The notes beneath the pieces are model-generated. The model was not told where the DNA came from. It saw only the letters and a list, made by a program, of their open reading frames with translations, and did not search any database. From JBBQUN01 sp963717115 (lineage in GTDB: Bacteria > Actinomycetota > Acidimicrobiia > Acidimicrobiales > SZUA-35), in NCBI GenBank assembly GCA_963717115.1, contig CAVQVO010000001.1:248001-312000 (forward strand): DNA of 64,000 nt, read 5' to 3'. This document shows positions 39,761 through 47,789 of this stretch, in pieces. The stretch's first letter is position 1. Each line of letters begins with the position of its first letter. A program made the translations under genes and the position numbers.

Positions 39761-40621
39761 GTGTCCGACCCCGCCAATCCAGTGAGCACGGCCAGTCCCG
39801 TGAGCACGGCCAATCCCGTGAGCACGGCTGTGCCTCCATCCGGCACCGCCAACTCGGGGCGGTTTCGCACCGACCGTCAGCGTGAGATCTACCTGCTGGC
39901 GCTGAAGAACGGCTCGGTCGAGGTCGCCGATCTGGCACAGCGCTTCGACGTCACGACCGAAACGATCCGGCGCGACCTGTCCGACCTGCAAGAGCGCGGC
40001 CAATTGGAGCGGGTACACGGCGGGGCGATCAGTCTCGAACCGTCGAGCCACATCCCGACCGTCGACGCCCGCGACATGCTGAACGCTGCAGAGAAGCTGC
40101 GGATCGGCGAGGCGGCCGCCGACGAGGTTCCCGTCGACGGCTCGGTGTTCATCGACTCGGGATCCACCCTCCAGCGATTCGCCGAGGCCTTCCCGGTCGA
40201 CCGTGGTGCCCACGTCGTGACCAACTCGCTGATCGTCGCCGTCACGCTGTCGCGTCGAGGCAACACGAACCTCACCGTGCTCGGAGGAAGCGTTCGCACC
40301 GCCACCTTCGCCATGGTCGACTCCTCCACGATCGACGCCATCCGCGATCTGCGAGCCGATGTGGCCTTCGTGAGCTGTGATGGGCTGTCGCTCCAGCGAG
40401 GGCTGACGACTCCCTACCGGGACGAGGCGGCCGTGAAGTCGGCGATGATCGCCGGGGCTCGCAAGGTCGTTGCGCTCGTCGACTCGACGAAGTTCGGCAA
40501 CAGCGAGATGTTCGCCTTCGCGCCGTTGGGTCGACTCGACGTGCTCATCACCGACGACCGGGTCGATTCCCTCTCGGTCGAGGTCCTCATCGATGCCGGC
40601 ATCGACGTGCGGGTCGTCTGA
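39761..40621 (+). CDS. DeoR/GlpR-family transcriptional regulator
   Basis: A 286-residue repressor-type protein. The N-terminal helix-turn-helix (residues ~30-85: RQREIYLLAL, VADLAQRFDVTTETIRRDL, ERVHGGA) is followed by a DeoR C-terminal sugar-phosphate-sensing domain (FIDSGSTLQRFAEAF, VSCDGLSLQRGLTTP, VALVDSTKFGN). It probably controls its own operon by sensing a phosphorylated sugar. GTG 39761 is preceded by AGGAG. The first 25 residues contain three copies of a VSTAxP repeat that precede the conserved domain. The stop overlaps the IMPase start (TGATG). Confidence 0.92.
   Translation: MSDPANPVSTASPVSTANPVSTAVPPSGTANSGRFRTDRQREIYLLALKNGSVEVADLAQRFDVTTETIRRDLSDLQERGQLERVHGGAISLEPSSHIPTVDARDMLNAAEKLRIGEAAADEVPVDGSVFIDSGSTLQRFAEAFPVDRGAHVVTNSLIVAVTLSRRGNTNLTVLGGSVRTATFAMVDSSTIDAIRDLRADVAFVSCDGLSLQRGLTTPYRDEAAVKSAMIAGARKVVALVDSTKFGNSEMFAFAPLGRLDVLITDDRVDSLSVEVLIDAGIDVRVV
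39775..39828 (+). repeat. 18-bp tandem repeat inside the DeoR N-terminus
   Basis: Three near-identical copies of CAATCCCGTGAGCACGGC encode VSTAxP/NP repeats ahead of the HTH. Each copy brings another in-frame GTG, so the start could shift by a repeat. Confidence 0.8.
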
Positions 40622-41478
40622 TGACCGTCCCTCACCCGGCCCGCCTGGAGGAGCTGGCGATCATGGCCTGTCGGGTGGGCGGCGATCAGGTGGCGCCGGC
40701 GTTGGGTGCGGCCCGATCGTTGGGGGTCAAGTCCTCACCGACCGATGTGGTGACCGAAACCGACGTGGCGTCCGAGCGGGCCATCCTCGACTTCCTCGAA
40801 CTCGAGATGCCCGATGCGGCATACCTGGCCGAAGAGAGCGGTTCCGACCGCGGCGCCAGGGTGGGCCGGGCTCGGGTGCAGTGGATCGTCGACCCGCTCG
40901 ACGGAACCGTCAACTTCCTCTACGGACTGGGCGCGGTGGCCATCAGCGTCGCTGCGGCGGTCGACGGCCGCCTGGTCGCCGGCGCGGTTCTCGACGTGAC
41001 CCGCAACGAGGTGTTCTCGGCGTCGCTCGGGAACGGGGCACGGATCGACGGGTCGACGATGGCCGTGACCTCGTGCGGCGATCTGTCCCAGGCCATGGTC
41101 GCGAGTGGCTATTCCTACGACGGTCCGAAACGTGCCGCCCATGGCGCCGTCGTCGCCGATCTCCTCCATCTCGTGCGAGACATCCGGTGTTTCGGCTCGT
41201 CGGCGCTGCACCTGTCCTGGGTGGCCGCCGGCCGCCTCGACGCGTACTTCGAGCGCGACACCAAACCGTGGGACTGGGCGGCCGGCACGCTCATCGCCGC
41301 CGAGGCCGGAGCCGTCGTCGAATCGCCGTGTGCCGAGAACGCCGACCTCGTGATGGCGGCCGCACCCGGGATCTTCGGCGAGCTCCGCGAACTGGTGGAT
41401 CAACGGATCGACCCGGCAGCGGTCCCGATGGCCGGAAATCGTTCAGTCGGTCCCGGCGGCGGGGCACCGCGCTCGTAG
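40621..41478 (+). CDS. Inositol monophosphatase-family phosphatase
   Basis: A 285-residue Mg2+-dependent phosphatase. The metal sites are visible: the AEESG motif, WIVDPLDGTVNFLYG and KPWDWAAGTLIAAEAGA. It dephosphorylates inositol-1-phosphate or a related sugar phosphate. The position as last gene of the polyol dehydrogenase/DeoR operon suggests a sugar-alcohol phosphate. The start overlaps the DeoR stop by TGATG. The 3' end overlaps a convergent kinase gene by 36 bp. Confidence 0.92.
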   Translation: MTVPHPARLEELAIMACRVGGDQVAPALGAARSLGVKSSPTDVVTETDVASERAILDFLELEMPDAAYLAEESGSDRGARVGRARVQWIVDPLDGTVNFLYGLGAVAISVAAAVDGRLVAGAVLDVTRNEVFSASLGNGARIDGSTMAVTSCGDLSQAMVASGYSYDGPKRAAHGAVVADLLHLVRDIRCFGSSALHLSWVAAGRLDAYFERDTKPWDWAAGTLIAAEAGAVVESPCAENADLVMAAAPGIFGELRELVDQRIDPAAVPMAGNRSVGPGGGAPRS

Positions 41479-42264
41479 GTCGTGGAGCAGTTCGTCGGTG
41501 GGGATCGATTCGATCCCCTCGGCCAACCGGGCGATCCGCTGGACCAGACGCCACCGGTCCAACTCGGAGGTCGAGACCTCGACCGACTCGAGGACGGCGG
41601 TGCGGTAGGCGTCGGCGAACGTCGCGAAGGTCGTCGGCTCGATGGCTTCGAGATCGGGGGTCAGGTCGAACGAGCCAACCGATTCGAGGAGGAGCAGGGT
41701 GCGGGCGATCTCGGCCGCCGGCACCCCGCGACTTGCATCGAACCAATCGATGAGCACCGGCCCGTCGTTGCCGAGGAGGACGTTGCGGGGATGGAGGTCA
41801 CCGTGGCAGAGCACGAGGCGCTCCGGAGTCGGGTCGACGAGGTCGAGCGCCGCCAGGAATCCGGTGCCGTGTGAGCGGGCGGCGGTGCGAATCTTGGCGA
41901 CCAGTCGGTCGGACTGCTTCGGGAGTTCGAACGATGGAACCACCGAGAAGAGGCCACATTGGATCTCGGCCAGCTGCCGACCGAGGTCGGCAGCTCCCGG
42001 TGGATCCCGCTGGAGCCGCTGGATCATGGAATCGCCCTCGATGCGGTGCTGCAGGATCGATCGGCGCCCGTCGATCTCGACCGCGCCCAGCTGATCGGGG
42101 ACGGCGACACCCATCCGCTGGACGGCCCGGGCATAGCGTTCCTCGAAGATCGTCCAGGATTCCGGGGTCGAGGCGAGCGGTACCTTGATGACGGCGTCAT
42201 CGCCCCATTCGTAGACGACCGAGCGCATTCCTCGCCCGATCACGGGTCCACAGCCGTCGGTCAC
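41443..42264 (-). CDS. APH-family phosphotransferase
   Basis: A 273-residue kinase-like protein. It has a degenerate N-lobe, the Brenner motif LCHGDLHPRNVLL (catalytic Asp/Asn) and a metal-binding VLIDWFDASRG. This is the aminoglycoside/choline/fructosamine kinase fold and the substrate is unknown. GTG 42264 was chosen because TAGGGT ends 7 nt before it (leaderless). The 3' end overlaps the convergent IMPase gene. Confidence 0.85.
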   Translation of the reverse strand: MTDGCGPVIGRGMRSVVYEWGDDAVIKVPLASTPESWTIFEERYARAVQRMGVAVPDQLGAVEIDGRRSILQHRIEGDSMIQRLQRDPPGAADLGRQLAEIQCGLFSVVPSFELPKQSDRLVAKIRTAARSHGTGFLAALDLVDPTPERLVLCHGDLHPRNVLLGNDGPVLIDWFDASRGVPAAEIARTLLLLESVGSFDLTPDLEAIEPTTFATFADAYRTAVLESVEVSTSELDRWRLVQRIARLAEGIESIPTDELLHDLRARCPAAGTD

Positions 42265-42271
42265 CGCCGAG

Positions 42272-42277
42272 ACCCTA
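42272..42277 (-). promoter_or_regulatory. -10 hexamer for leaderless APH gene
   Basis: TAGGGT (minus strand) ends 7 nt before the GTG at 42264. Confidence 0.5.
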
Positions 42278-42315
42278 GGCGAGTCGAAGCCCGACGTTCC
42301 GAACGGTCGGGCCGA

Positions 42316-42837
42316 TCAGCCCGAGGTCGCCTGTTTCACCTGACGCCGAGCGGCGTGCAGGCGTCGGCCCGAATCTCGTTCCTCGGCGATGTAGCGACCG
42401 AGGAGGCCACCGGTGATCGGGTCGAGGTTCTTGTCTTCGAACATCGCGTCGAAGACATCGGGCCCACCCGGCTTGCGTCCGACGCCGAACGCCTCGAACT
42501 TCTCGAGATCCGTCATCGACGAACACGCCATGGAGCACTTCGCGTCGGAGGCGGCGGAGTCGGGCCAGCGAACCTCGTAGCCCAGTTCCAGCATGCGTTT
42601 GGCGAACGCCTTGCCGTGCTCGCCTTCGCGTATCGCAACGAACCGCAGCGTCTCGGCGAGCTCGGCATCGCCGGTGGTGTCGGCCCAACCGAGCAGGTAT
42701 CGCTCGGCCTCGGTCTCGGCGATCGCAATGGCGTTCAGCAGTCCCAGAAAGGACGGCGTCGACCCGGAGTCGGGTCCGACCGTGCCGCTCCGGTCGGCCT
42801 TGTGTTTCCCGATGTCCCGCTTCTTCGATTTCCCCAT
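42316..42837 (-). CDS. Ferritin-like/rubrerythrin-like diiron protein
   Basis: A 173-residue protein with a basic N-terminus (MGKSKKRDIGKHK). A helical core follows, with likely iron ligands in AIAETEAERYLLG and FVAIREGEHGKAFAKRM (ExxH). A cysteine-containing segment (AKCSMACSS) and a last helix with YIAEERDSGRRLH complete it. A diiron ferritin-like protein for oxidative stress or electron transfer is the best guess; no rubredoxin domain is seen. A CACACT hexamer ends 6 nt before the ATG. Confidence 0.7.
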   Translation of the reverse strand: MGKSKKRDIGKHKADRSGTVGPDSGSTPSFLGLLNAIAIAETEAERYLLGWADTTGDAELAETLRFVAIREGEHGKAFAKRMLELGYEVRWPDSAASDAKCSMACSSMTDLEKFEAFGVGRKPGGPDVFDAMFEDKNLDPITGGLLGRYIAEERDSGRRLHAARRQVKQATSG

Positions 42838-42919
42838 CGTCCAAGTGTGACAGGCCGCGCCGCGAATCGGGAATCGCCGGGCCCGGGTGGACCGACGACT
42901 CCCGATCCGCCCGGTGCGA

Positions 42920-43546
42920 CTAGCCGATCTGGGTCATCAGGACCCGCTGATCGGACCCCGGCTCGAACATGCCATCGAGCTGGTCCATTCGGGCTGCATA
43001 CCCCGGGTCGGCCTCGAGCTTGGCGTCGAGGGCCTCCCAGTGTTCTGCGTCCTCGGCGGAGAAGATGAACCCGATCTCCCCGACCCGCCCGGCAGCGGCC
43101 GCCGTCAGCACACCACCGTGCCCCGTGACCCGCTCGACGAACTCGAGGAGTTCGGTCGACCAGCCCATGGCCGACGTGAGCTGCCCGGCGGCGATCACCA
43201 CGGCCGTGCTGACGGTGAAGGGCTGCGGCTTGTAGGTCGCGCTGGCCGCAACGACCTTGTTGAGTCTCGTCTCGGCCGGGATCTGGAGGGCGTCGCCCAT
43301 CTTCGCCGCGAGTTTGGTGAAGGCCGGCTTGGCCTGCACCGCGGCCACCGTCTTCACATAGTCGGTCATGGTGTCGAAGCGGGCGGAAACGGCGAACGAG
43401 CCGTATGGGGCGCCTGCCAGGACACCCCAGGTCATCGCCGGATTGGCTCCGGCCTTGGTGATCAGGCCGCCCAGTTCGACGGCGGCGGACCCGACCTCGG
43501 CCCCGTGGCCCGGCCTGGCTTGGAACGTGATTGCGCTGATGTACAT
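42920..43546 (-). CDS. Dimeric alpha/beta-barrel (ABM-like) protein of unknown function
   Basis: A 208-residue protein that appears to hold two ferredoxin-fold halves. One opens MYISAITFQARPGHGAEV; the second contains VGEIGFIFSAEDAEHWEAL. This resembles antibiotic-biosynthesis-monooxygenase or NIPSNAP-like barrels, which often act in small-molecule oxidation or as structural proteins. Active-site residues are not evident. GAGGGG lies about 10 nt upstream of the ATG. Convincing family assignment would need a profile search. Confidence 0.6.
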   Translation of the reverse strand: MYISAITFQARPGHGAEVGSAAVELGGLITKAGANPAMTWGVLAGAPYGSFAVSARFDTMTDYVKTVAAVQAKPAFTKLAAKMGDALQIPAETRLNKVVAASATYKPQPFTVSTAVVIAAGQLTSAMGWSTELLEFVERVTGHGGVLTAAAAGRVGEIGFIFSAEDAEHWEALDAKLEADPGYAARMDQLDGMFEPGSDQRVLMTQIG

Positions 43547-43689
43547 CGGACGTGTTCCCCTCGTGTTCGGCCCGCACCCACGGGCGTCGAGGAAGACGAT
43601 CCGGGGTCACCGTCTCAGCGTCGTGTCGGCTGTGTCACGCTCGTGTCACCGTGACGTCTCACCGACCACGACGTGCCGAGATGGTCGGC

Positions 43690-44472
43690 TCAGCGGGTCG
43701 ATCGCCACCGGGCTCGGGCGATCGGTCGCCCGCCGCGCCACCGCAGCGACGGCGTACGCAGCGGCTTGCTCCTCGGCCCGATGTCGGCGATGGCGATCGC
43801 CGACTCGACGTCGCGAAGGTGGGCCGATGGTTCGCCGCCGACCTCCTCGATGAGCAGGTGACGGTACGACTGATACGTGCGCAGCGCCTCGGTCTGACGA
43901 CCGTCCATGGCGAGGGCCCGCATGAGGAGTTCGCGCGGTCGCTCCCGATAGGGGTGGGCCACGATGTGCGTGTCGAGTTCGGCGATCGCATCGGTGGGCC
44001 GACCGAGCTGGATGAGGTTCTCGGCCAGGTCCTCGACGGTGTGGGACCGGATCTCGTCGAGGCGCCGCACCGCTCCCTCGGCCCAGTGGTGATGAGCGAA
44101 CTCGGGGAGCGCCTCCCAGCGGAACAGCTCGAGGGCCTCGGTTTGCCTCAGGACGGCGGTGGCCAAGGGTGCGGTTGCCGCTTCGGCGACCAGGGCCTCG
44201 AACCGGGCGGCGTCGGTGTCGGCGCAGAGCGCATAGCCCGGTGACTCGGTGATCACGAACGACGGGCCGAGCAAGCGACGCACCCGGGAGATCGTGGTCC
44301 GGACGGCGCCTGGGGTCAGCTGGAGCGACTCGCACATCGTGTCGGTCGGGACCACCTCACCTGCTCGGAGCGCCAGGAGCGCGATGAGCTGGCGTTGTGC
44401 GACCGAGGACGGCGTCACCAGGCTCCCGTCCTGGGACACCACTCGGACCGGGCCGAGCAGGTGGACCTTCAT
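43690..44472 (-). CDS. BTAD/SARP-type transcriptional regulator
   Basis: A 260-residue protein with an OmpR-like winged helix (MKVHLLGPVRVVSQDG ... QRQLIALLALRAGEVV ... VRTTISRVRRLLG). A bacterial transcriptional activator domain follows (WEALPEFAHH, RPTDAIAELDTHIVAHPYRERP, ALRTYQSYRHLLIEEVGGEPS). This is the minimal SARP architecture, usually an activator of secondary metabolism or local genes. The ATG at 44472 is preferred over upstream frames because it begins the family's MxVxLLGP strand. It is divergent from the serine hydrolase gene, a plausible target. Confidence 0.88.
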   Translation of the reverse strand: MKVHLLGPVRVVSQDGSLVTPSSVAQRQLIALLALRAGEVVPTDTMCESLQLTPGAVRTTISRVRRLLGPSFVITESPGYALCADTDAARFEALVAEAATAPLATAVLRQTEALELFRWEALPEFAHHHWAEGAVRRLDEIRSHTVEDLAENLIQLGRPTDAIAELDTHIVAHPYRERPRELLMRALAMDGRQTEALRTYQSYRHLLIEEVGGEPSAHLRDVESAIAIADIGPRSKPLRTPSLRWRGGRPIARARWRSTR

Positions 44473-44586
44473 GCCGCCAACGACGCTAGCAGTGCTTCCC
44501 CGGCCGTGCCGCTGGTCGGTCGTCGAACGTCGGGGTAGGTTCGGTTCGTCCGGCGTAGACGGCGTCGGCGAAACGGGGGAATCACC

Positions 44587-45726
44587 ATGTCCACGCTCGA
44601 CGGTCGGACCGACCCTCGATTCCAGCCGCTGGTCGACATCGTCGAAGCGCAACTCCAGGCCGGCTACGACCTCGGGTCCTCACTGGCCGTGGCCGTCGAG
44701 GGCGAGATCGTCACCGACGTCTGGGGTGGGTGGGTCGACGAGGCGCAGACCGAACCCTGGCAGGCCGACACCATCACCAACGTGTGGTCGACCACCAAGA
44801 CCATGACGGCCCTGTCGGCACTCCACCTGATGGATCGGGGCCGACTCGATCCCAACGAGAAGGTCGCCACCTACTGGCCGGAGTTCGGTGCTGCGGGAAA
44901 GGCCGACATCGAGGTCCGCCATCTCATGTCGCACACCTCCGGGGTGTCGGCCTGGGCCCAGCCGGTGACGCCCGACGACGTCCTCGACGACGACCGGGCC
45001 ACGGCCCTGCTCGCCCAACAGGCGCCGTGGTGGGAACCGGGGACGGCATCGGGCTACCACGCGCTGAACCAGGGCCATCTGGTCGGCGAGGTGATCCGGA
45101 GGATCGACGGTCGAGGACTGAAGCAGTACTTCGCCGACGAGATCGCCGGCCCGCTCGGCGCCGATTTCACGATCGGCTCACCCGTCGAGAACCACCATCG
45201 CATCGCCAACGTGATTCCGCCCCCACCGCTTCCCATCCCGCCCGATCTCGACCCCGAGAGCGTGATGTTCAAGACGTTCACCGGACCGGCCCCCGAAGCC
45301 TCGATCGCCCACTCCGCCGAGTGGCGGGCGGCGACCATCGGTGCCGCCAACGGCCACGGCAACGCCCGGTCGGTGGCCCGGATCCAAGCGGTGGTGTCGA
45401 ACGGTGGATCGGCGAACGGGGTCGATCTCGTCTCCGCCGAGACCATCGACCGGATCTTCGAGGTCCAGTCCGACGGCGTCGATCTGGTCCTGACGATCCC
45501 GGTCCGGTTCGGACTCGGCTATGCCCTGGCGGCACCCGACAACCCCGTCGGCGTGACTTCGGGCCGGAAGTGCTTCTGGGGCGGTTGGGGCGGCTCGATC
45601 GTCCTCAATGACCTCGACAACCGCATCACCATGACCTACATGATGAACCGGATGCAGGCGGGCCTGGTCGGCAACGAGACCAGCGTCCGACTCATCGCCG
45701 CCCTCGACGCCATCGCGACCACCTGA
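44587..45726 (+). CDS. Serine hydrolase (class C beta-lactamase/EstB family)
   Basis: A 379-residue cytoplasmic-looking protein (no signal peptide) of the beta-lactamase-related esterase family. The nucleophile Ser and Lys are in WSTTKTMTAL (SxxK), the catalytic Tyr in SGYHALNQGHL, and a GGWGG segment takes the place of the KTG triad. Such proteins are usually esterases rather than true beta-lactamases. It is divergent from a SARP-type regulator. Its stop codon lies inside the first copy of a 17-bp tandem repeat. Confidence 0.9.
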   Translation: MSTLDGRTDPRFQPLVDIVEAQLQAGYDLGSSLAVAVEGEIVTDVWGGWVDEAQTEPWQADTITNVWSTTKTMTALSALHLMDRGRLDPNEKVATYWPEFGAAGKADIEVRHLMSHTSGVSAWAQPVTPDDVLDDDRATALLAQQAPWWEPGTASGYHALNQGHLVGEVIRRIDGRGLKQYFADEIAGPLGADFTIGSPVENHHRIANVIPPPPLPIPPDLDPESVMFKTFTGPAPEASIAHSAEWRAATIGAANGHGNARSVARIQAVVSNGGSANGVDLVSAETIDRIFEVQSDGVDLVLTIPVRFGLGYALAAPDNPVGVTSGRKCFWGGWGGSIVLNDLDNRITMTYMMNRMQAGLVGNETSVRLIAALDAIATT

Positions 45727-45782
45727 ACGACACGACCACCTGAACGACACGACCACCTGAACGACACGACCACCTGAACGAC
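45719..45782. repeat. 17-bp tandem repeat at the serine hydrolase stop codon
   Basis: Three full copies plus 13 bp of CCACCTGAACGACACGA. The first copy supplies the hydrolase stop (TGA 45724-45726). Because 17 is not a multiple of 3, the TGAs at 45724, 45741, 45758 and 45775 close all three forward frames. Confidence 0.95.
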
Positions 45783-45819
45783 GGGCAACTCGACTCTGCA
45801 GCGCCCGGGGGCCGTCGCC

Positions 45820-45825
45820 TACCGT
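45820..45825 (+). promoter_or_regulatory. -10 hexamer for leaderless membrane protein gene
   Basis: TACCGT ends 7 nt before the ATG at 45833. Confidence 0.5.
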
Positions 45826-45832
45826 TGCCCCG

Positions 45833-46585
45833 ATGGAGAACCGTGTCCGTCCTCGAGAATCGGCGAGTGCTGCGGCACCGAGCGGTTCGGCCACCCTCGC
45901 CGTGGCGCCCCGCACCGTCGAGGCGGCGCTCGTCGGCGCCTCGTTGCTCCTCGGCGTCGCGTCCTACGCCATGCATCTGGTGGTTCGGGCCCGCGGCGGC
46001 GAGACCCTGGCCCTGCTCGACGTCGGCGACGAGGTGAGCCTGGGAACCTGGTTCGAGACGCTCCTGTTCGCGATCGCCGCCGTCGTCCTCCTGTTCGGAG
46101 GCCGCTCGGCCGCAAACCTGTCGACTCGCTGGTACGTCCTGTCGGGGGTGATGCTCGCGCTCTCCATCGACGAGGCGGCCTCGATGCACGAACGCCTGGG
46201 ATCCGGGCTGCGCGACATCGTCGATGCGAGCGGTTGGCTCTACTACATCTGGGTCGTCCCGGCGCTGGTGTTCGTCGCTGCCGTTGCACTCTACGAGCTT
46301 CCGTGGTTGCGGTCGCTGCCCACCGACGTCGCCAAGCGGGTGGTGCTCTCGGGCGTGGTGTTCGTCGGGGGAGCGGCCTTCATGGAGTTGCTGGCCGGTC
46401 CCGAGGCCGAGGCGAACGGGACCGGGACACTCCTGTCGATCTCGTTCTCGGCCGTCGAAGAACTGTGCGAGATGGTCGGGCTGTCCCTCTTCATCGGGGC
46501 CATCCTGCGCCACCTCTCGGGTCGGCTGCTCTCGATTGCCGTCAAGTCCTCGGACGGTCGAGCCCTCGGCGCACGGCGGCCCTGA
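45833..46585 (+). CDS. Multi-pass membrane protein of unknown function
   Basis: A 250-residue protein with about six membrane helices. Two conserved-looking polar motifs lie near the membrane: SIDEAASMHERLG (residue ~105) and FSAVEELCEMVG (residue ~205). The paired Asp/Glu-His-Glu and Glu-Glu sets could bind metal or protons, but the family is not recognised with certainty. TACCGT ending 7 nt upstream indicates a leaderless transcript. The 3' end overlaps a convergent gene by 44 bp. Confidence 0.7.
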   Translation: MENRVRPRESASAAAPSGSATLAVAPRTVEAALVGASLLLGVASYAMHLVVRARGGETLALLDVGDEVSLGTWFETLLFAIAAVVLLFGGRSAANLSTRWYVLSGVMLALSIDEAASMHERLGSGLRDIVDASGWLYYIWVVPALVFVAAVALYELPWLRSLPTDVAKRVVLSGVVFVGGAAFMELLAGPEAEANGTGTLLSISFSAVEELCEMVGLSLFIGAILRHLSGRLLSIAVKSSDGRALGARRP

Positions 46586-47660
46586 TCGCTGCTGCGAAGT
46601 CGGTATCGCGGTCGAGGTAGGCGACGAGACCGTCGGTGAGGAAGGCGCGATCGATCTCGGGTGAACCCCGATGTGCGTCCTCCCAGTCGAACACGCCGAC
46701 GACGTGGTCATCGTCGACGATCAGGTTGCCGAGCCAGAAGTCGCCGTGGACGAGCACGGTTCCGTCGTCATCGGCCGTTGCCGACTGGAGCAGGGCGAGG
46801 GTGGCAGCAGCCTCCTCGGTCCAGCGGATCAGGTCGTTGTCGGAGAGTCGTTTCGGGGTGAGCGTCTGACCCCGGAGGCGGGTCGTGCTCAGCCCCGGGT
46901 GGCCGTCGCGTGGTGGAACGACGCGGGGCACGAACGGGGCGAACGTCGTGGAGGCGAGCTCGTGGAGGGCCTCGGCTTCCTGTGCCTGGTTCTGGCGCGG
47001 ACCCGACCGCTCGACGATCTCGGGCGGCTCGCCGATGAACCGGGTCACGTCGACGTTGTCGGCATAGCCGAACTGCCCGCTCACTCGCGGCCCGTCCGCC
47101 CGGCCGGCGCCGTAGGCCACCACGAGCCAGCCGGGAAAGGCGAACCAGGCCCGGTTCCCGAATCGGGCCAGAAGCCGCACGAACGCGAAGCGCGGCCCGT
47201 CGACGTGGAGCGCCAGGGCCCGCAGGACGAGTCGTCGGGACGTCGGTGAGCGCAACGAGAGGGCGATCCTCGGCTCGGTGACCGAGCGCAGCAGTCCGAA
47301 GACCTCGCCTCGGCGCCGGTCGTCGACACCGGTTGCCGCGACGAGGCGAGGGAGCAGGGATGGCGCGACCGTCGTGCCCCGGTTTCCGGGCCGGGCCCGC
47401 AGGCGATTGGAGGCGAGACAGACCACGGTCGTGGTGTCGGGGAGGTCGGCGATCATGGCCAGTTCGGCCGCCGTGATCACCACGGTCTCCGCCTGCGTGG
47501 GATCCTCGACGATCCGGAGCCCCTGTCGCCGGCAACGCTCCTCGAGCGTCGGAGACCGGAGTCCGCTCATCCACACCGTCGTTCCGATGTCCTCGATCAG
47601 CTCGAACCACGCCGTTTCGAGTTCGGCGTCGGATTCGGTGACGGGGGGTCGGGGGATCAC
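46542..47660 (-). CDS. APH-fold phosphotransferase with unassigned N-terminal domain
   Basis: A 372-residue protein. The last ~200 residues are APH-like: VLVHGDFWLGNLIV (Brenner motif) and VVGVFDWEDAHRG (metal Asp). The first ~170 residues (e.g. AWFELIEDIGTTVWMSGLR, SPTLEERCRRQGLRI) match nothing I recognise. The fold suggests phosphorylation of a small molecule. GTG 47660 was chosen because TACGGT ends 8 nt upstream and no domain sequence precedes it. Confidence 0.7.
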   Translation of the reverse strand: MIPRPPVTESDAELETAWFELIEDIGTTVWMSGLRSPTLEERCRRQGLRIVEDPTQAETVVITAAELAMIADLPDTTTVVCLASNRLRARPGNRGTTVAPSLLPRLVAATGVDDRRRGEVFGLLRSVTEPRIALSLRSPTSRRLVLRALALHVDGPRFAFVRLLARFGNRAWFAFPGWLVVAYGAGRADGPRVSGQFGYADNVDVTRFIGEPPEIVERSGPRQNQAQEAEALHELASTTFAPFVPRVVPPRDGHPGLSTTRLRGQTLTPKRLSDNDLIRWTEEAAATLALLQSATADDDGTVLVHGDFWLGNLIVDDDHVVGVFDWEDAHRGSPEIDRAFLTDGLVAYLDRDTDFAAAIRAAVRRGLDRPRT

Positions 47661-47777
47661 GTCTCGACACCGTAGCCCGTTGTCCAGGGGGATTGGATGA
47701 GCGAGATGACCTCGGCGCGTGGGTCCGACGGTCATGGTGAGGCCATCAATTCCGAGGCGGCGTCGGGACCGGGTCGA

Positions 47778-47783
47778 TACGAT
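47778..47783 (+). promoter_or_regulatory. -10 hexamer for leaderless GNAT gene
   Basis: TACGAT ends exactly 6 nt before the GTG at 47790. This favours that GTG over an in-frame ATG 31 codons upstream. Confidence 0.55.
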
Positions 47784-47789
47784 TCGGCC

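Noticed and set aside
44587..45726. A true class C beta-lactamase.
   Set aside because: There is no signal peptide and no KTG triad; EstB-like esterases share the SxxK and Tyr motifs seen here.
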